This document shows, piece by piece, positions 9,401-18,379 of a stretch of DNA of 64,000 bases. Made by a program: the position numbers and the translations under genes. The DNA lies in contig JADJWG010000002.1 of the NCBI GenBank assembly GCA_016716475.1, positions 62,001 to 126,000 of the forward strand, written 5' to 3'. Origin of the DNA: Phycisphaerales bacterium (lineage in GTDB: Bacteria > Planctomycetota > Phycisphaerae > UBA1845 > Fen-1342). Numbering within the stretch: position 1 is the stretch's first letter; every line of letters starts with the position of its first letter. The notes under the pieces were generated by a model, which was not told the DNA's origin, did not search any database, and saw nothing but the letters and a program-made list of their open reading frames with translations.

Positions 9401-11322
9401 GGGGTCTCCGCGGGTTCGGTGGTGACGGCGGCGCGCGGTACCAGTTTGCTCAGCCGTTCGGCCGCGCGCCCGGCCCAGACGGACTGCGGAAAATCAGAAA
9501 CGACCTGGCGATAGCGCTCGATCCCGGCGGCCCGCAGCGCGGGGTCTGTGCCAAAGGCCTGGGTCTTCAGCTCACCCAACTCGAACAGGGCCTCGACGCG
9601 GGCGTCACCGCCCGGGAACAGCGCCAGGCAGGCCATCAGGTTGCGGATGCGAAGTTCGCGGTCGGACCCACGGCTCGCCCAGCGCACGACGAGATTGTCG
9701 TACAGCAGACTGTCGGGGTACTGGTGGGCCAGCCGGGCGAGCTGCGCGCGGTAGCCCCGCCGGTGTGGGTCGAGCGTGGCCAGGGCCTGCAGGGGGGCAT
9801 CGCCATAGGTGGGATCAGCGCGGTTCGCGAGGATCAGCTCGCGTAACTGCCGCAGCTCGAAGAGATCCTGGTCTGGAATGTACTCGAGCGAGGTCTCCGG
9901 GGGCGGGGAGCGCAGGAAGGCGCGAGGTGTCCGCACCGCGGCCTCCGCAGCGCGCTGGACCGCTTCCTGGTCGAGCGCCTCCAGCGCGCCGGCCACATCG
10001 CCATGCCGCAGCAGCAATTGGGCATTGCGGAGCCGTGCGGCCACGGCGAGCGGTGAATCGGGGTACTGGGTCAGGAGACTCTTCCAGATGGGTTCCGACT
10101 CGGCGTGTGGAAAATCCGTGTAGAGCTCGCGCCGCGCAGGGTTTTCGAGCAGTGTGCGCTCGTCGAGTCGCGTGTCGAGGGCCCGGGCCTGGACGAACAG
10201 GACGTTGGGAACGTAACGGCTGGTGGGATGATCCGCGATGAATTCCTTGCACGCTTCGTAGGTCTCGCGCCGGTGGTTCATCAAACTCAGCAACAGGTCG
10301 TGTGCAATCCGCTGCTTGAGGAGCCGTTGCTGCTGCGGATCGGAATGCCAGACGCCCATCAACGCTGACCGGAAGGGTTCGCGGTTCGCGCTCGGGTGCG
10401 TATAGCGATGCACGAGGTCGAAAATCGCATCCGTCTCGTCGCGGACCGGTTCGAAACGCTCGGAGCGCGGGCCGTGCTGGGCCTCCAGGACGCGGTAATG
10501 CAGCTCATCCACGCCGATATAGGCCTGGAACAGCAAAGCCGGGGTCGCGAACATCACGGCCATGACCGGGGCGATCGCGCCGGGCCGGTGATTCACGACG
10601 CGCGCGATGAAGATCACCACCGCCATCATCGTGCAAGCCGCAAGCATTGCGAGCACCCACGGGGCGATCAGGAGCAGCCGCTCCTCCGGTGAGATGCTCC
10701 CGCTCAGCGGGTCGGTCGGACCGCGCGTCGCCAGAAACAGGTAGATCAGCACGGGTACCATCGCGAGCAGGGCGGAGCCGTAGCGAAATCGCATCCGGAA
10801 GGGTCGCACCGCCGCGAGAGTGCAACTGATCAGCAGCGTGAAAGCCATCCACGGCATGTGCGCGAACACGAGCACCGCCGCCACGAACGGCAGGGCACTG
10901 CGGAAGCGATAAAGAATGGCGACCGAGATCGGCATTGCGACGATCGCGGCGAGCAGCAAGCCGATCACCACGCCGTGCATTGGGGTGTGGTCGACGCGGA
11001 TGGGAAACAGGATGAAGTCGTACAGGTTCTGCGTGTTCGGCCCCCAGAGCCGGAGTGGATCAAGGTAGTCCTGGGCGCGGAAAGCGAGGGGCTTGCCGAC
11101 ACGCAGCCAGTGCGTGAAGGCGCACAGCCCGCAGAAGAGGACAACGTTCACCAGCAGCAGAATAGTGGCGCGGATGCGGTACTTGCGCGCTGTCCAAGAC
11201 CACACGTCCGTGATTTCGGGTGTGTGAGCGGGGGGACGCGCGCCTTCCACCGGTGCGCTGACGGGCCTTCCGTCCCGGGGGCCGACACTCTCTGTGTGGG
11301 CGGGTACCATGACGTCCGTCAT
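9397..11322 (-). CDS. Membrane protein with C-terminal TPR-like helical region, function unknown
   Basis: A 641-residue protein. After a ~50-residue proline-rich N-terminus there are about six membrane spans (about residues 50-250). A soluble C-terminal part of ~370 residues follows, made of amphipathic helix pairs with TPR-like spacing, such as YRQVVSDFPQSVWAGRAAER near the end. TPR modules of this outer-membrane-assembly (BamD/YbgF) type are common in planctomycete envelope proteins. No enzyme motif is seen. The stop overlaps the ubiX start by four bases, so it may be part of the same transcript. A second ATG lies at 11310. Confidence 0.75.
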   Translation of the reverse strand: MTDVMVPAHTESVGPRDGRPVSAPVEGARPPAHTPEITDVWSWTARKYRIRATILLLVNVVLFCGLCAFTHWLRVGKPLAFRAQDYLDPLRLWGPNTQNLYDFILFPIRVDHTPMHGVVIGLLLAAIVAMPISVAILYRFRSALPFVAAVLVFAHMPWMAFTLLISCTLAAVRPFRMRFRYGSALLAMVPVLIYLFLATRGPTDPLSGSISPEERLLLIAPWVLAMLAACTMMAVVIFIARVVNHRPGAIAPVMAVMFATPALLFQAYIGVDELHYRVLEAQHGPRSERFEPVRDETDAIFDLVHRYTHPSANREPFRSALMGVWHSDPQQQRLLKQRIAHDLLLSLMNHRRETYEACKEFIADHPTSRYVPNVLFVQARALDTRLDERTLLENPARRELYTDFPHAESEPIWKSLLTQYPDSPLAVAARLRNAQLLLRHGDVAGALEALDQEAVQRAAEAAVRTPRAFLRSPPPETSLEYIPDQDLFELRQLRELILANRADPTYGDAPLQALATLDPHRRGYRAQLARLAHQYPDSLLYDNLVVRWASRGSDRELRIRNLMACLALFPGGDARVEALFELGELKTQAFGTDPALRAAGIERYRQVVSDFPQSVWAGRAAERLSKLVPRAAVTTEPAETP

Positions 11323-11386
11323 CGTACCGGCGCATGTTCCAATCGAGTAGGCCGCGCGCCCGGCGGTTCGCCGCAGGGCCGTGCAG

Positions 11387-13375
11387 CTACTGCCGACTGC
11401 GCTCCGCCGGGGTGGCCTCCAACGGCACTTCCAGTGTCAGTTCCTGCCCGTCGCGGCGCACCACGACTGTGACCTTGTCGCCCGGCCGCAGGTCGCGGAG
11501 GGCTTCCATGTACCCGTAGATGTTCTTGATCTCGTGCGTACCGATCTTGAGGATGCGGTCACGATCGCGGATGCCACCCTTCTGAGCGGCCGATCCTGGT
11601 GTGACCATCTCGACCAGCAGGCCGGGTTCCTCGTCGCCGGCGACATCGGGCATGATGCCAAGGCGTACCTGTGGCCGGCTGGGCATCTCAATCTCGGGGT
11701 CCGCGCGCGGCGCATCCGGGCGTGCTTCCGCCGGGGCGGGCGTATCACCGTTCGTGGCCGCCTGCTCCTCGATAGCCGGACGCGGCAGGTCTTCCTCGGG
11801 TCGTGCCCGGGTGTCCTGTGCGGTGAAAGTGGGTCCGTTCTCCAGGTCGCCGAGTTCGCGCAGGATTCCGTGGAAGAGGGCCAGCAGGCGGGTGGCGCCG
11901 GAGGCATCGATCTTGTCCCATGTGTCGGTCGGCTGGTGATAGTCGGAGTGCAGCCCCGTGATGGGGAATAGATAGGGCACGTTCCTTCGATAGAAGCCGG
12001 CATGATCGCTGTTGCCCGAAAGGGACTGCGCGGTCCGGAAGTTGATTTCCAGCGGCTCAGCCAGTCGCGGAACCAGCTCGCCGAACTCCGGTGCGCTCGG
12101 AATGCCGAAGATGGTGAGTTTGTCCTGGGCGAAGCGGCCCACCATGTCGAAATTGATCATGGCCCGGATGCGCTCGAATTCGACGGTGGGGTGATCGACG
12201 AAGTGCCGGCTGCCCAGCAGCCCCATTTCCTCGGCGCTGAACGCGATGAACAGGATTCCACGCCGCAACCCACCCTCCCGCGCGAGCACCTTCGCCAGCT
12301 CGATCACGGCGGCCGTGCCGGAGGCGTTGTCATCGGCGCCGAAGTGAATCTGTGGCTCGCTCGAGCCGCTGCGCGCATTCGGAATTTCGCCGAGGTGGTC
12401 ATAATGACCGCCCACGACGATGAGTTCTGCGTCGTCGGACTTGCCCGGCAGCAGCGCGAGGACATTGCGCGTCTTGACCATCTGCGGGCGGATGCCGGGA
12501 TGAAGCTCAATGGTCAGGCCCAGGTCGAAGGGCTGCGGTTCGCGGTCCTTCTCCAGCTTCTCTTGCAGGGTGGCGAGATCCGGCTTGCCGGCCTGCTTCA
12601 GCAGCGCGTCAGCGTAAGCACGCGTGATTTGCGCCATGGGGAGGTTCAGCGGACGCTGTGCGGACCACTCGGAGAACGGATACAACTCGTCCTCCTCTCC
12701 GTCCCGCAGGGGGTTGACGATGAGAAGTCCCTTCGCACCCAGCCGCGCGGCCGTGCGGGCCTTGCGTGTAAAGAGCGAGTGCCGAGAGGGTTCCTGGCCA
12801 CCGAAGGCCGCGTCCGGATCAGCGCTGCGCGGCTCGTAACGAAAGACGATAAGTACTTTGCCTGTGACCTCGAACTCCTCGAAATCGTCCCAATCGTATT
12901 GCTCGGCCCGAATACCGAAGCCGGCGAACGCCAGCGGTGCCGCCACACGATCCGGATCGGAGAAGGGGAGTGGGATCCAGTCCTTCCGCAGGACGGGTTC
13001 AGTCGCGTCCGGCACCGTCAGCCGCGCTGTCTCAGGATCGAGTTCGTGGCCACGCCGCACCTCGAAGGTCTGGAACCAGGTGCCATCCTCACCCGCGGGC
13101 TGGAGTCCGGCAGCGGCAAACTGTGCAGCGATGTACTCGGCGGCCTTCTCAATACCGGGCGTACCCGGGAGGCGGCCGGTGAGCTCCTCACTGGCGAGGT
13201 ACTTCACATGGCTCAGAAAGTCTTCCGCCAGAAACGGTGCAACACTCACGAGGGCCGGATTGGAGGTTGTTACTGCCGGGCGTGAGGTGGCCAGATTGTC
13301 GGCGTGAACTGCGGCCGCGGCCGCCAGGGTGATCGTCCACAGGATCGGCGTGAGCCGCGGTCGAATCGACGGCAT
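11387..13375 (-). CDS. Secreted M28 family zinc peptidase with PA-like insert and C-terminal PDZ domain
   Basis: A 662-residue protein. ATG at 13375 is chosen because it opens a clean signal peptide (MPSIRPRLTPILWTITLAAA, cleavage near VHADN); the longer reading to 13552 adds 59 polar residues in front. Order: signal, PA-type protease-associated segment (about 100-260), M28 catalytic domain, acidic/proline linker, PDZ domain (about 570-655). Zinc ligands are visible in VGGHYDHLGE, GADDNASG, SAEEMGL, NFDMVGR and LHSDYHQP. Family members are exported aminopeptidases or glutamate carboxypeptidase-like enzymes. The PDZ part (DRILKIGTHEIKNIYGYMEA) probably binds peptides or controls activity. It is monocistronic or first in its operon. 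Confidence 0.92.
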   Translation of the reverse strand: MPSIRPRLTPILWTITLAAAAAVHADNLATSRPAVTTSNPALVSVAPFLAEDFLSHVKYLASEELTGRLPGTPGIEKAAEYIAAQFAAAGLQPAGEDGTWFQTFEVRRGHELDPETARLTVPDATEPVLRKDWIPLPFSDPDRVAAPLAFAGFGIRAEQYDWDDFEEFEVTGKVLIVFRYEPRSADPDAAFGGQEPSRHSLFTRKARTAARLGAKGLLIVNPLRDGEEDELYPFSEWSAQRPLNLPMAQITRAYADALLKQAGKPDLATLQEKLEKDREPQPFDLGLTIELHPGIRPQMVKTRNVLALLPGKSDDAELIVVGGHYDHLGEIPNARSGSSEPQIHFGADDNASGTAAVIELAKVLAREGGLRRGILFIAFSAEEMGLLGSRHFVDHPTVEFERIRAMINFDMVGRFAQDKLTIFGIPSAPEFGELVPRLAEPLEINFRTAQSLSGNSDHAGFYRRNVPYLFPITGLHSDYHQPTDTWDKIDASGATRLLALFHGILRELGDLENGPTFTAQDTRARPEEDLPRPAIEEQAATNGDTPAPAEARPDAPRADPEIEMPSRPQVRLGIMPDVAGDEEPGLLVEMVTPGSAAQKGGIRDRDRILKIGTHEIKNIYGYMEALRDLRPGDKVTVVVRRDGQELTLEVPLEATPAERSRQ

Positions 13376-13418
13376 GCGGAAACTCCGATGGGGTTGCGGG
13401 ATGCGTGGGAACGGAACA

Positions 13419-13448
13419 ATTGTAGCCGGCCGACAATGCGGCTGTCGC
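13419..13448 (-). promoter_or_regulatory. Possible promoter for the M28 peptidase gene
   Basis: On the minus strand GCGACA, 18 bases and TACAAT read as a weak -35 and a good -10. The start codon is 44 bases downstream of the -10. Confidence 0.3.
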
Positions 13449-13523
13449 ATGGAAAATTGTCGCCCGGATTCGGTGTTGCACGGATTCGGGTGGCGGCGCC
13501 CCCAGGGGATCAGGACGCGGGCT

Positions 13524-14357
13524 TCAGCGGGCGGGCCGCGGACCCGGAGCACGGTCCCCGTTCCGCCCGCGCCGCGGGGCGGATGGACACGGGTCCAGCG
13601 GCAGGCGATCGATGAGCTCGATCAGGGTGATCAAGTCCCGGCGATTGTGCTCCAGCACGCCCCGCAGAGGGGCAGCATTCCCCGTACGGATGAAGTGATG
13701 AAACAGTGCCGGAATCTCCGCGCTGGGCACATCGCCCACGCGTGGCACGCCGAGGATCTCCGCTTCGAGGGTGACGAGGCGGCAATTACTGACGCGGCCA
13801 CGCCACGCCCGCCGCGCGGCGTGCAGCAGGTCGTAGTGCCGTAGGCACGGAGGCATCACCACGCGGTGCACTTGGGCCCGGTCGCGCAGCACCGGCTCGT
13901 CAAAGCTTTTGCCATTGAAACTCACCCACAGCGGGCAGTCGCCAGCGGTTTGCGCGAAAGCCGCCAGTATGGCGGCTTCCTCCGGGTAATCCCGTGCCAG
14001 CCACTGCACGAGCCGGGGACCGCGTTGGTCGAGCACGGCCACACCGACCAGAAAGACCGGTGCTCCCGGCAGGCCGCCGGTCTCGAGGTCGAAAAAGAGC
14101 GCACGGCCTGGTGCGCCCGTCCGAGCACCTGCGATGTCCAGTCGCGGATACACACGCGCTGCAACCGCGGCCGCCGCGGGAGAGAGCGCCGCCACCGGTG
14201 TTTCGATCTGCCAGCACGGTACGTCGCCGCTGGCCAGGACCTGCCCGCCGAGGACTTCCGCCACGCTGCGCGGCGTTGCGTACCCGGGAGCCGGGGCAAC
14301 GGCCGGCCGGCCACTCGCGAGACGGATCTCTTCCAGCTTGTGCCGCAGGGACTTCAC
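13524..14357 (-). CDS. RNase H-fold DEDD exonuclease-like protein (YprB type)
   Basis: A 277-residue protein. GTG 14357 is chosen because its four bases GTGA overlap the thiE stop, and the protein then opens VKSLRHKLEEIRLASGRP as a normal helix. The DEDD nuclease motifs are in order: DxE in ALFFDLETGG (about residue 95), WVSFNGKSFDEPVLRDR (about 145), HYDLLHAARRAW (about 170), and HNRRDLITLIEL (about 235). This fits ribonuclease-H-like predicted exonucleases of the YprB group. Substrate is unknown. The C-terminal 25 residues are basic and proline-rich. It is translationally coupled to thiamine synthesis genes, which gives no obvious functional link. Confidence 0.8.
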   Translation of the reverse strand: MKSLRHKLEEIRLASGRPAVAPAPGYATPRSVAEVLGGQVLASGDVPCWQIETPVAALSPAAAAVAARVYPRLDIAGARTGAPGRALFFDLETGGLPGAPVFLVGVAVLDQRGPRLVQWLARDYPEEAAILAAFAQTAGDCPLWVSFNGKSFDEPVLRDRAQVHRVVMPPCLRHYDLLHAARRAWRGRVSNCRLVTLEAEILGVPRVGDVPSAEIPALFHHFIRTGNAAPLRGVLEHNRRDLITLIELIDRLPLDPCPSAPRRGRNGDRAPGPRPAR

Positions 14358-15388
14358 GCGTGCGACTCCGCAGGGGCACCGGCGCGCAAGCAGCGCACCG
14401 CCGCCGCCGGGTCGTCGGCGGCGAGCACTGCCTGGCAAACGGCGAGGCAGGTTGCGCCGGCATGCCAGAGCGACGCTGCGTTGTCCGCGGTCAGGCCGCC
14501 GATGGCAACGAGCGGAAGCGCGGTCCGGGAGCGCGCGTACCGTAGTGTTTCCGCACCGGCAATGTGGTCCTGGGGCTTCGTGGAACTCGCCCACATGGGC
14601 CCGACGGCGAGATAATCGGGTTCCTCGAGCAGGGCGGCGTCGACTTGCGGCTGGGTATGCGTGCTTTTGCCTACCAGCAGCTTCCCGCCCGCGATGCGGC
14701 GGACCTCGGCCACGGAGAGATCGTCCTGTCCGACATGCACAATGTCGGCGCCCGCGAGCTTCGCGAGATCGGGGCGATCATTCAGCGCGAGCAGAGCTCC
14801 GTGGCGGCGCGTCAGTTCGCGCAGCGCGCGGGCGCGTGCGAGCAGCGCGCGGTCGTCCAGGTGCTTCTCGCGCAGTTGAAGGCAGTCTGCGCCGCCCCGC
14901 AAAGCGGCCTCCGCGCTGGCCAGCCATTCGCCGCGGCACAACGCGGCCGTGATCAGGACGTACACGCGTGCGCGGGCCAGGCGCTGTCGCAAATGTCCGC
15001 GCAGCACGATCCGCGGCTCGAGTTCGTACGCGCGGTAACGCAAGCGCTCGGCTGCCGCGGCCGCGGCACCGTCCACCAGTTTGCCGTACTCCCCGACGAC
15101 CCGGGCGGCTTCCTGCCAGCGGGCGAAAGCCGCGGAGACGATGGCGCCGGCGTCGCCGCGGTGCAGTTCGGACGGCGTTTTGAGAGCGCGGCCGATATCC
15201 CCCGGGGTATCGCGCGCCGCCCGTAGTTCATCGGGGCCGAACGCGGCACGCAGTCCGGCCAGTTCGTGCCGGCACCGCTTCAGTTCGGCCGCGCTGTCGG
15301 CGTCGTTGAGCGAGAAGCGGGCGTAATCCTCCACCACGCGCAGGGCCTCGCGCATGCGATTGAGGTTGGCATCGAGAATGCGCAGCAT
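14354..15388 (-). CDS. thiE: Fused ThiD2 (HMP-phosphate kinase) - ThiE (thiamine phosphate synthase)
   Basis: A 344-residue protein read from ATG 15388. The first ~130 residues (MLRILDANLNRMREALRVVE, then DYARFSLND) match the alpha-helical ThiD2 domain, a monofunctional hydroxymethylpyrimidine-phosphate kinase known as a fusion to ThiE in several bacterial phyla. The C-terminal ~200 residues are a TIM-barrel thiamine phosphate synthase with LQLREKHLDDRALLARA, LLALNDRPDLAKLAGAD, HVGQDDLSVAEVR, VGKSTHTQPQV and PLVAIGGLTADNA, covering the phosphate and diphosphate sites. It therefore carries two consecutive steps of thiamine phosphate assembly. A 26-residue upstream extension is possible but lacks the conserved helix start. 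The nuclease gene follows with a GTGA overlap. Confidence 0.93.
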   Translation of the reverse strand: MLRILDANLNRMREALRVVEDYARFSLNDADSAAELKRCRHELAGLRAAFGPDELRAARDTPGDIGRALKTPSELHRGDAGAIVSAAFARWQEAARVVGEYGKLVDGAAAAAAERLRYRAYELEPRIVLRGHLRQRLARARVYVLITAALCRGEWLASAEAALRGGADCLQLREKHLDDRALLARARALRELTRRHGALLALNDRPDLAKLAGADIVHVGQDDLSVAEVRRIAGGKLLVGKSTHTQPQVDAALLEEPDYLAVGPMWASSTKPQDHIAGAETLRYARSRTALPLVAIGGLTADNAASLWHAGATCLAVCQAVLAADDPAAAVRCLRAGAPAESHA

Positions 15389-15491
15389 GTCGGCGTGCAA
15401 TCGAACGCTCCCACGGGTGCGGCCCTGGAGCTGGGGACGACAATCGCTCGGCGGGGTCATTCCCAAGCGGCAGGGTCCATGCCTGCGGGGC

Positions 15492-15929
15492 TCATTCTAT
15501 CAGACTGCCCGGACCGCGTACCCCCAGGGCGATGCGTGCCACATGCACGGCGCCGACAACGACCGGCAGCGCACTGAGGGCGATGGCCCAGCGAACCAGC
15601 ATGGCGCCGGAATCGCGGCGCGCCCGGCCGACGAGCTCGCAGATGATGAGCACGAAAGCGACCAGCCCGAACTTGTACACCGCCAACCCGGGCAAGGCGT
15701 ATTGTTCGATAATCCAATTGGCGAGGGCGTTGGCCTCCGTGCCGCCGTGGTGCAGGATCACCCACGTGAACATGATGTCGAGCGAGGAGAAGAAGACGAA
15801 CCAGAGGTACGGCTGCGGGTAGAGGACGCCGTACCGCAGTCGCCAGGACCCCTGGCGCGCGTTGTGATCAGGGGCGCGCGTTTGCGTCTCGGCGGAGCCG
15901 GGCAGCATGGGAGGGGATGATTCGGACAC
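15492..15929 (-). CDS. Small membrane protein, DUF5658-like
   Basis: A 145-residue protein. GTG 15929 is preferred to the upstream reading because GGAGAGG lies 5 bases before it. A ~30-residue polar N-terminus precedes about four hydrophobic spans; WFVFFSSLDIMFTWVILHHG and the following NALANWII are typical of small DUF5658-like membrane proteins, an assignment made from the pattern only. Function unknown. A TATACT -10-like hexamer lies at 15957-15962 on the minus strand. Confidence 0.65.
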   Translation of the reverse strand: MSESSPPMLPGSAETQTRAPDHNARQGSWRLRYGVLYPQPYLWFVFFSSLDIMFTWVILHHGGTEANALANWIIEQYALPGLAVYKFGLVAFVLIICELVGRARRDSGAMLVRWAIALSALPVVVGAVHVARIALGVRGPGSLIE

Positions 15930-16032
15930 AGGGGCCTCTCCGGCAACACCTGCGAAAGTATAGTCCCGGAGGCAAGCGTGCGGGCACGCTGCCATCCAGT
16001 GCCATCCGGTCGGATTTCGTCAGATTCCATCG

Positions 16033-16048
16033 GAAGCTGCGCAGCTTC
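16033..16048. repeat. 16-bp perfect palindrome downstream of yjbQ-like gene
   Basis: GAAGCTGCGCAGCTTC reads the same on both strands. It lies in the 200-base gap between two minus-strand genes. It could be an operator or part of a transcript end, but no T-run follows on either strand. Confidence 0.4.
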
Positions 16049-16129
16049 GAATGAAGCGGGATGCACCCGGACCGCAGAGGTAGGGGTGCCCCTCCTGCAA
16101 CCGGAGTACACCGACGGGCGGGAACCTGT

Positions 16130-16588
16130 TTACGCGGGCCCGCCGTGCGCCTGCTCACCGAGCACCTGCACCAACAAGCGGCGTGTCGATCCGGTGTGTC
16201 GGTGTTCCCACAGATAGATGCCCTGCCATGTGCCCAGTGCAAGGTGTCCGTCCTCGACCGGGATCCCGAGGGTGGTGGCGGTCAGGGCGGCCTTGATATG
16301 GGCCGGCATGTCATCTGGCCCTTCCATGGTATGGGTGAAGCGCGAAGGTTCCTCCGGTACAAGGTGGGCGAGCCACCGCTCCAGGTCGCGCCGTGCGCTC
16401 GGGTCGGCATTCTCCTGGATGAGCAGACTGGCCGACGTGTGCGGCACGAAAACCGTGCTCAGCCCAGCTCGCACCCCACTCGCGCGGACGGCTGCAGCCA
16501 CCTCGGTGGTGACCTCGTGCAGTCCCTGGCCGCGCGTGCGGATCGCCAGTCGCTTCAGCACCGCCGTCATTCCAGGATCGGCCGTCAC
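16130..16588 (-). CDS. YjbQ/UPF0047 family protein
   Basis: A 152-residue protein with the family core FVPHTSASLLIQENADPSA, then RRDLERWL (about residues 46-72), and the C-terminal LALGTWQGIYLWEHRHTG strand. E. coli YjbQ shows weak thiamine phosphate synthase activity when overproduced; its real cellular role is not settled. The GTG at 16588 overlaps the upstream stop as GTGA; an in-frame ATG at 16570 is an alternative. It lies about 740 bases from the thiD2-thiE gene on the same strand. Confidence 0.9.
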   Translation of the reverse strand: MTADPGMTAVLKRLAIRTRGQGLHEVTTEVAAAVRASGVRAGLSTVFVPHTSASLLIQENADPSARRDLERWLAHLVPEEPSRFTHTMEGPDDMPAHIKAALTATTLGIPVEDGHLALGTWQGIYLWEHRHTGSTRRLLVQVLGEQAHGGPA

Positions 16589-17802
16589 TCCCCGAGGCCC
16601 AGCACCCGGAAATCAACGACCAGCGGGAGGTGATCGAACTCGCGGCCGACCTCATCCAGTGTGACGTCGAACTTCTGCAGACCGGCAGCGGCCAGGTCCT
16701 CTGACGTCATCGTCGTGGTATTGAGGATGAAGGACTTCGCCGCCTCGAGCACGCTGTCGGTGTAGATGACGTAATCAAGGCGCCCCGGATCCCATTGATC
16801 GTTGTCGTTTCGCCAGGTCCAATCGTCGGGGCCCGTGATGTTGTGCAGCGGGCGCAGGTCCGTCAGGGGCGTGTCGTCCCAGTCGGGCTTGAAATCGGGT
16901 CCGTAGCGGGCTTCATCCTGGATGTCGCCCTCCAGCAACGTGGTCACTGGCTGGAAGCCGCCGACGATGTTCAGGTCGCCGGCGATCACAATGGCGGTGA
17001 GGCGTGGCAGGTCGATCGGACCACCCGGTGCGCGGGCTGCGCGGATCCACGCGGCGATCGCATCGGACTGTTGCTGCCGCTGCGGGTCATTGTCGGTGCC
17101 ACCGCAGCACTTGTAGTGGTTGTTCAGGACGTAGAAATCAACCGGGTACACATCATCCGGCAAGTCAATCAGCGCCATCGCGAGGTCGCGGTCCCCGCGC
17201 GGTTCGAGCCGGCTTGCGGTCATCAGCAGCGGATACTTGCTGACGATGACGTTGCTGTGCCCCTGGTAGGTGTACCACTGTCCGCCGGGCGGCGGTGGGG
17301 CGATCTGGTGCATGAGTTTCTGCACATCCTCGGCAGTCCAGAAGCGGGCCTCGCGATTATCACGCTCCCCGGGATGCCGACCGATCTCCTGCAGCGCCAG
17401 GATATCGGGGTCGAGCGCCTGCACCACCCGGGCGAATTTGGGCGCATGGGCGGCGTCCACCTCGTGGAAGATCGCATTCCACATGACGTTGTACGAGACG
17501 AAACGCACCGCCAGCGGATCCGCCCGGTCGACGAACGTGCCGGTTGGCGCGCGCTGTGGCCAGCGCACCGGTTGGGCGACGGGCCGCGTTGTGCCGCCGG
17601 CCGGCGTTTCGCTTGCTTCCGGTTTCGACCGTGGATCTGTTTCCGTGGCAACGGAGGCCGCGGTGCCACCCGCGCCGGCGGTTGCGGGTGCGCTCGGGCT
17701 GCGGGTGTCGCAGCCGGTGAGCAGCGTCCACGGCGAGATCACGGCCGCCACGCAGAAGAGCAGCCGGGCGCGTGCCGTTGCAGAGAAGGGGCGGTACGGC
17801 AT
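16585..17802 (-). CDS. Endonuclease/exonuclease/phosphatase-fold lipoprotein
   Basis: A 405-residue protein. ATG 17802 follows GGAGA by seven bases and opens a lipoprotein signal with lipobox LLTGC (cysteine about residue 31). A ~60-residue alanine/threonine-rich linker follows. The catalytic EEP domain shows RFVSYNVMWN (Asn), ILALQEIGRHPG (Glu), GDLNIVGG (Asp/Asn), RLDYVIYTD and FDHLPLVVDFRV (Asp-His). The family includes DNases, phosphodiesterases and sphingomyelinases; the exact substrate is not readable. Being lipid-anchored it acts outside the cytoplasmic membrane. The stop overlaps the YjbQ start. Confidence 0.85.
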   Translation of the reverse strand: MPYRPFSATARARLLFCVAAVISPWTLLTGCDTRSPSAPATAGAGGTAASVATETDPRSKPEASETPAGGTTRPVAQPVRWPQRAPTGTFVDRADPLAVRFVSYNVMWNAIFHEVDAAHAPKFARVVQALDPDILALQEIGRHPGERDNREARFWTAEDVQKLMHQIAPPPPGGQWYTYQGHSNVIVSKYPLLMTASRLEPRGDRDLAMALIDLPDDVYPVDFYVLNNHYKCCGGTDNDPQRQQQSDAIAAWIRAARAPGGPIDLPRLTAIVIAGDLNIVGGFQPVTTLLEGDIQDEARYGPDFKPDWDDTPLTDLRPLHNITGPDDWTWRNDNDQWDPGRLDYVIYTDSVLEAAKSFILNTTTMTSEDLAAAGLQKFDVTLDEVGREFDHLPLVVDFRVLGLGE

Positions 17803-17923
17803 GGTCCGTGTCTCCGAATCGGGTGGGAGGGGACCGCCGCCCTTCGCAGAGTCGCGCAGCCCCAAGCGGCACGAAGTGTCGCCCGTGGGCTGCGACCTGT
17901 AAAGGCGCCGCCTGCGCGGCCCC

Positions 17924-17929
17924 TATAAT
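17924..17929 (+). promoter_or_regulatory. Perfect -10 hexamer six bases before a start codon
   Basis: TATAAT ends six bases before the ATG at 17936, so transcription would begin at or next to the start codon and give a leaderless mRNA. No convincing -35 element is seen at 16-18 bases. Confidence 0.4.
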
Positions 17930-17935
17930 GCCGCG

Positions 17936-18379
17936 ATGAACTCCTTGCCGGCATCTCCATTACCCTACCGCTGGCGCGTACACCCTGCGGTCGAACGTCC
18001 GACGGCGGCGGCCGCCGCGCTGCTCCTTATCGTTGCATTGTCCGTGGCCGTATTTGTCTCGACCGACAGCAGTCTGTGGGCCGTATTCGCCGCAGTGGTG
18101 CTGGTGCTCTCCCTGGCGCGATTCTTCTTCGCGAGCGACTACGAGGTGACGGCCATGCAGATCGAGGCCCGCCTGCCGTTCGGCACACGACGGCTGACGT
18201 GGTCCGAACTGCGGCGCGTGGAGATCGGCGCACACGCCGCGTGGCTCTCAGCGTACCGTGGGCGCTCGTGGCGTGATGGGCGGCGCGGCGTGCATGTGCT
18301 GTTCGGCACGCACCGGGCGGCGGCGCTCGCCGCCCTGCGGGCTGCGATTCCTGCGGAAGTGTGGCCCGCGCAGGGGTGA
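17936..18379 (+). CDS. Small two-span membrane protein with PH-like domain, function unknown
   Basis: A 147-residue protein. Two adjacent hydrophobic spans (about residues 24-64) are followed by a soluble domain starting YEVTAMQIEARLPFGTRRLT, then WSELRRVE. That strand pattern resembles bacterial PH-like (bPH) domains found after two membrane helices. The function is unknown. It may be translated from a leaderless message because a TATAAT ends six bases before the ATG. Confidence 0.65.
   Translation: MNSLPASPLPYRWRVHPAVERPTAAAAALLLIVALSVAVFVSTDSSLWAVFAAVVLVLSLARFFFASDYEVTAMQIEARLPFGTRRLTWSELRRVEIGAHAAWLSAYRGRSWRDGRRGVHVLFGTHRAAALAALRAAIPAEVWPAQG

Noticed and set aside
12002..13285. 427-residue open frame on the plus strand
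   Set aside because: Antisense to the M28 peptidase catalytic domain, which carries all zinc ligands.
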